A stretch of DNA of 64,000 bases from Lishizhenia sp965656535 (GTDB lineage Bacteria; Bacteroidota; Bacteroidia; Flavobacteriales_D; Crocinitomicaceae). How positions within the stretch are numbered: the stretch's first letter is position 1; each line of letters opens with the position of its first letter. Below are positions 63,151-64,000 of this stretch, piece by piece. Below the pieces are notes generated by a model that was given only the letters and a program-made list of their open reading frames with translations, was not told the origin of the DNA and ran no database searches. The position numbers and the translations under genes are program-made. Location of the stretch: positions 310,001 through 374,000 of the forward strand of contig CBFHKX010000003.1 in NCBI GenBank assembly GCA_965656535.1. Direction: 5' to 3'.

Positions 63151-64000
63151 TTATATCTTTTTGCTCTTCGCTTCTTTTTTTAACCTTTTTCTCTCTTCTT
63201 TTAGTCTTTTCTTCTCGGCTTTCTTAGCTTTTTTAGCTGCCTTGCTATCAGTTGGAATAGCATCATCTTCTTTACCTACTGTAGCTTCGCCTCCTAAAGT
63301 CCTGATTTCATTTCCATATTTATCATAAACGTGCTCTTCAACTAAAATATCTTTTTTGTAAAGTGCTTGTCGCTTAATCTTATTATCTGGAAAACGTTCT
63401 TCAAACCAACCTTCTTTTTTATCGTTTTTGTAGTTCTCTGAAAGTTGAACAAACCCTTGAGTATAATAAGTAATGAAGTTTCCGTCTTTTTCACCTTCAT
63501 CCCATACTTCAGTTTTTAGCAAAACGCCATTATCAAAATAATACTTAAACTCGCCGTCTTTCTGTCCTTCTTTGTAATTTAAATCTTGCGTCAAGGTTCC
63601 TTCGTTATTGTATGTTTTAAAAGAACCCTCAAGTAATCCATTTTTATAGTATACTTCTTTTCTTAGTTTTGAATCTTTCCAATAATCAGACTTTACACCA
63701 TGAAGTAAACCATTATTATAATTTTCAATCTTGGCCGTATCTCTGGCGTAAAGCGCATTACCTGCTGCATCTTTACCGGTAATAAATTGTTTCCAGTAAA
63801 TAGACTTACCGTGTTTTTGTCCGTCTAAATAAGCTATTTGCCAAGCTTCTAAAGCAGAACTATCATTGTAATACGTCCACACCCCATTTTCTAAACCTGC
63901 TACATATGAGGTAACTACTTGCGGACAACCACTTTGGTAATACGTAGTATCTGTTCCTTGTTGTTTTCCATTTACAAAATAAACTGTTCTTTGCTTTAAT
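63151..64000 (-). CDS. MORN-type repeat protein (YwqK-like), 5' part cut by window edge
   Basis: The frame is open to the right edge, so the start lies beyond base 64000; a GTG at 63882 is internal and not the start. At least 280 residues are visible. The repeated unit (Y-x-NG-x-x-x-G-x-x-x-x-Y, for example YKNGLLEGSFKTYNNEGTL and YKEGQKDGEFKYYFDNGVL) is the MORN-2/YwqK type. The C-terminal tail is extremely lysine-rich (AAKKAKKAEKKRLKEERK). Such proteins in Bacteroidota usually have a signal peptide and unknown function; the antitoxin name in databases is not evidence of a toxin system here. Confidence 0.75.
   Translation of the reverse strand, partial: LKQRTVYFVNGKQQGTDTTYYQSGCPQVVTSYVAGLENGVWTYYNDSSALEAWQIAYLDGQKHGKSIYWKQFITGKDAAGNALYARDTAKIENYNNGLLHGVKSDYWKDSKLRKEVYYKNGLLEGSFKTYNNEGTLTQDLNYKEGQKDGEFKYYFDNGVLLKTEVWDEGEKDGNFITYYTQGFVQLSENYKNDKKEGWFEERFPDNKIKRQALYKKDILVEEHVYDKYGNEIRTLGGEATVGKEDDAIPTDSKAAKKAKKAEKKRLKEERKRLKKEAKSKKI

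Overview
The window is AT-rich chromosome from a member of the Bacteroidota, most likely order Flavobacteriales. The signs are type IX secretion C-terminal domains (15216-16334, 25831-27105), PorE-like and OmpA/PD40 envelope proteins, SusD-free housekeeping clusters, an alpha/beta-fused 2-oxoacid dehydrogenase E1, an RND-TolC fusion pump, A-rich start regions without Shine-Dalgarno sequences, and promoters of the Bacteroidota type (TTTG, about 19-21 bp, TAnnTTTG). The best promoter precedes a tRNA-Arg at 37082-37112. There are no rRNA genes, IS elements, phage genes or CRISPR arrays.

Layout. 1-5 kb: a divergent secreted M61 peptidase (cut by the window edge) and a large sortilin-type propeller protein. 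5-10 kb: a regulatory island. A TPR histidine kinase and NarL-type regulator (+) face a HisKA_2 kinase and LytTR regulator (-). Between them, on the minus strand, lie a 52-residue lipoprotein gene and two tandem, related small RNA genes. Three promoters here (kinase-LytTR operon, sRNA A, sRNA B) share one 16-bp inverted repeat at exactly the same distance from the -7 box. This is the most interesting feature of the window. 10-18 kb: Nudix-VOC fusion, lone glutaminase, GAPDH, SPFH protein, Ogt, DNA polymerase IV, a T9SS esterase, a TPR protein, and an endonuclease III without its iron-sulfur cysteines. 18.5-28.8 kb: NhaC-type antiporter, fused E1, an ACT-domain protein, a PorE-like protein, a T9SS propeller protein and an ABC-2 exporter.

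29-36.8 kb (-): a heavy-metal efflux locus, in order regulator, kinase, RND-TolC fusion, adaptor lipoprotein. A CTTAAG-N5-CTTAA(G/A) direct repeat precedes both the regulator and the pump. 37-53.5 kb (-): tRNA-Arg, then an apparent eight-gene operon read from 53467 down: DUF1599, DoxX/MauE-like membrane protein, tpiA, prmA, a 1544-residue exported protein, plsY, a 2217-residue exported TPR/PD40/coiled-coil/SPOR-like protein, and clpS. 53.5-64 kb: folP, OmpA protein, heptosyltransferase-like GT9, di-heme peroxidase, aldo/keto reductase, sucC, outer-membrane barrel, aconitase, and a MORN-type repeat protein cut by the right edge.

How it works together: the core is central metabolism (GAPDH, TpiA, E1, SucC, AcnA), envelope building (PlsY, OmpA, PorE-like, GT9) and DNA repair (Ogt, DinB, Nth). 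The accessory content is signalling and metal efflux. All functional calls rest on motif recognition by eye; no database search was possible.
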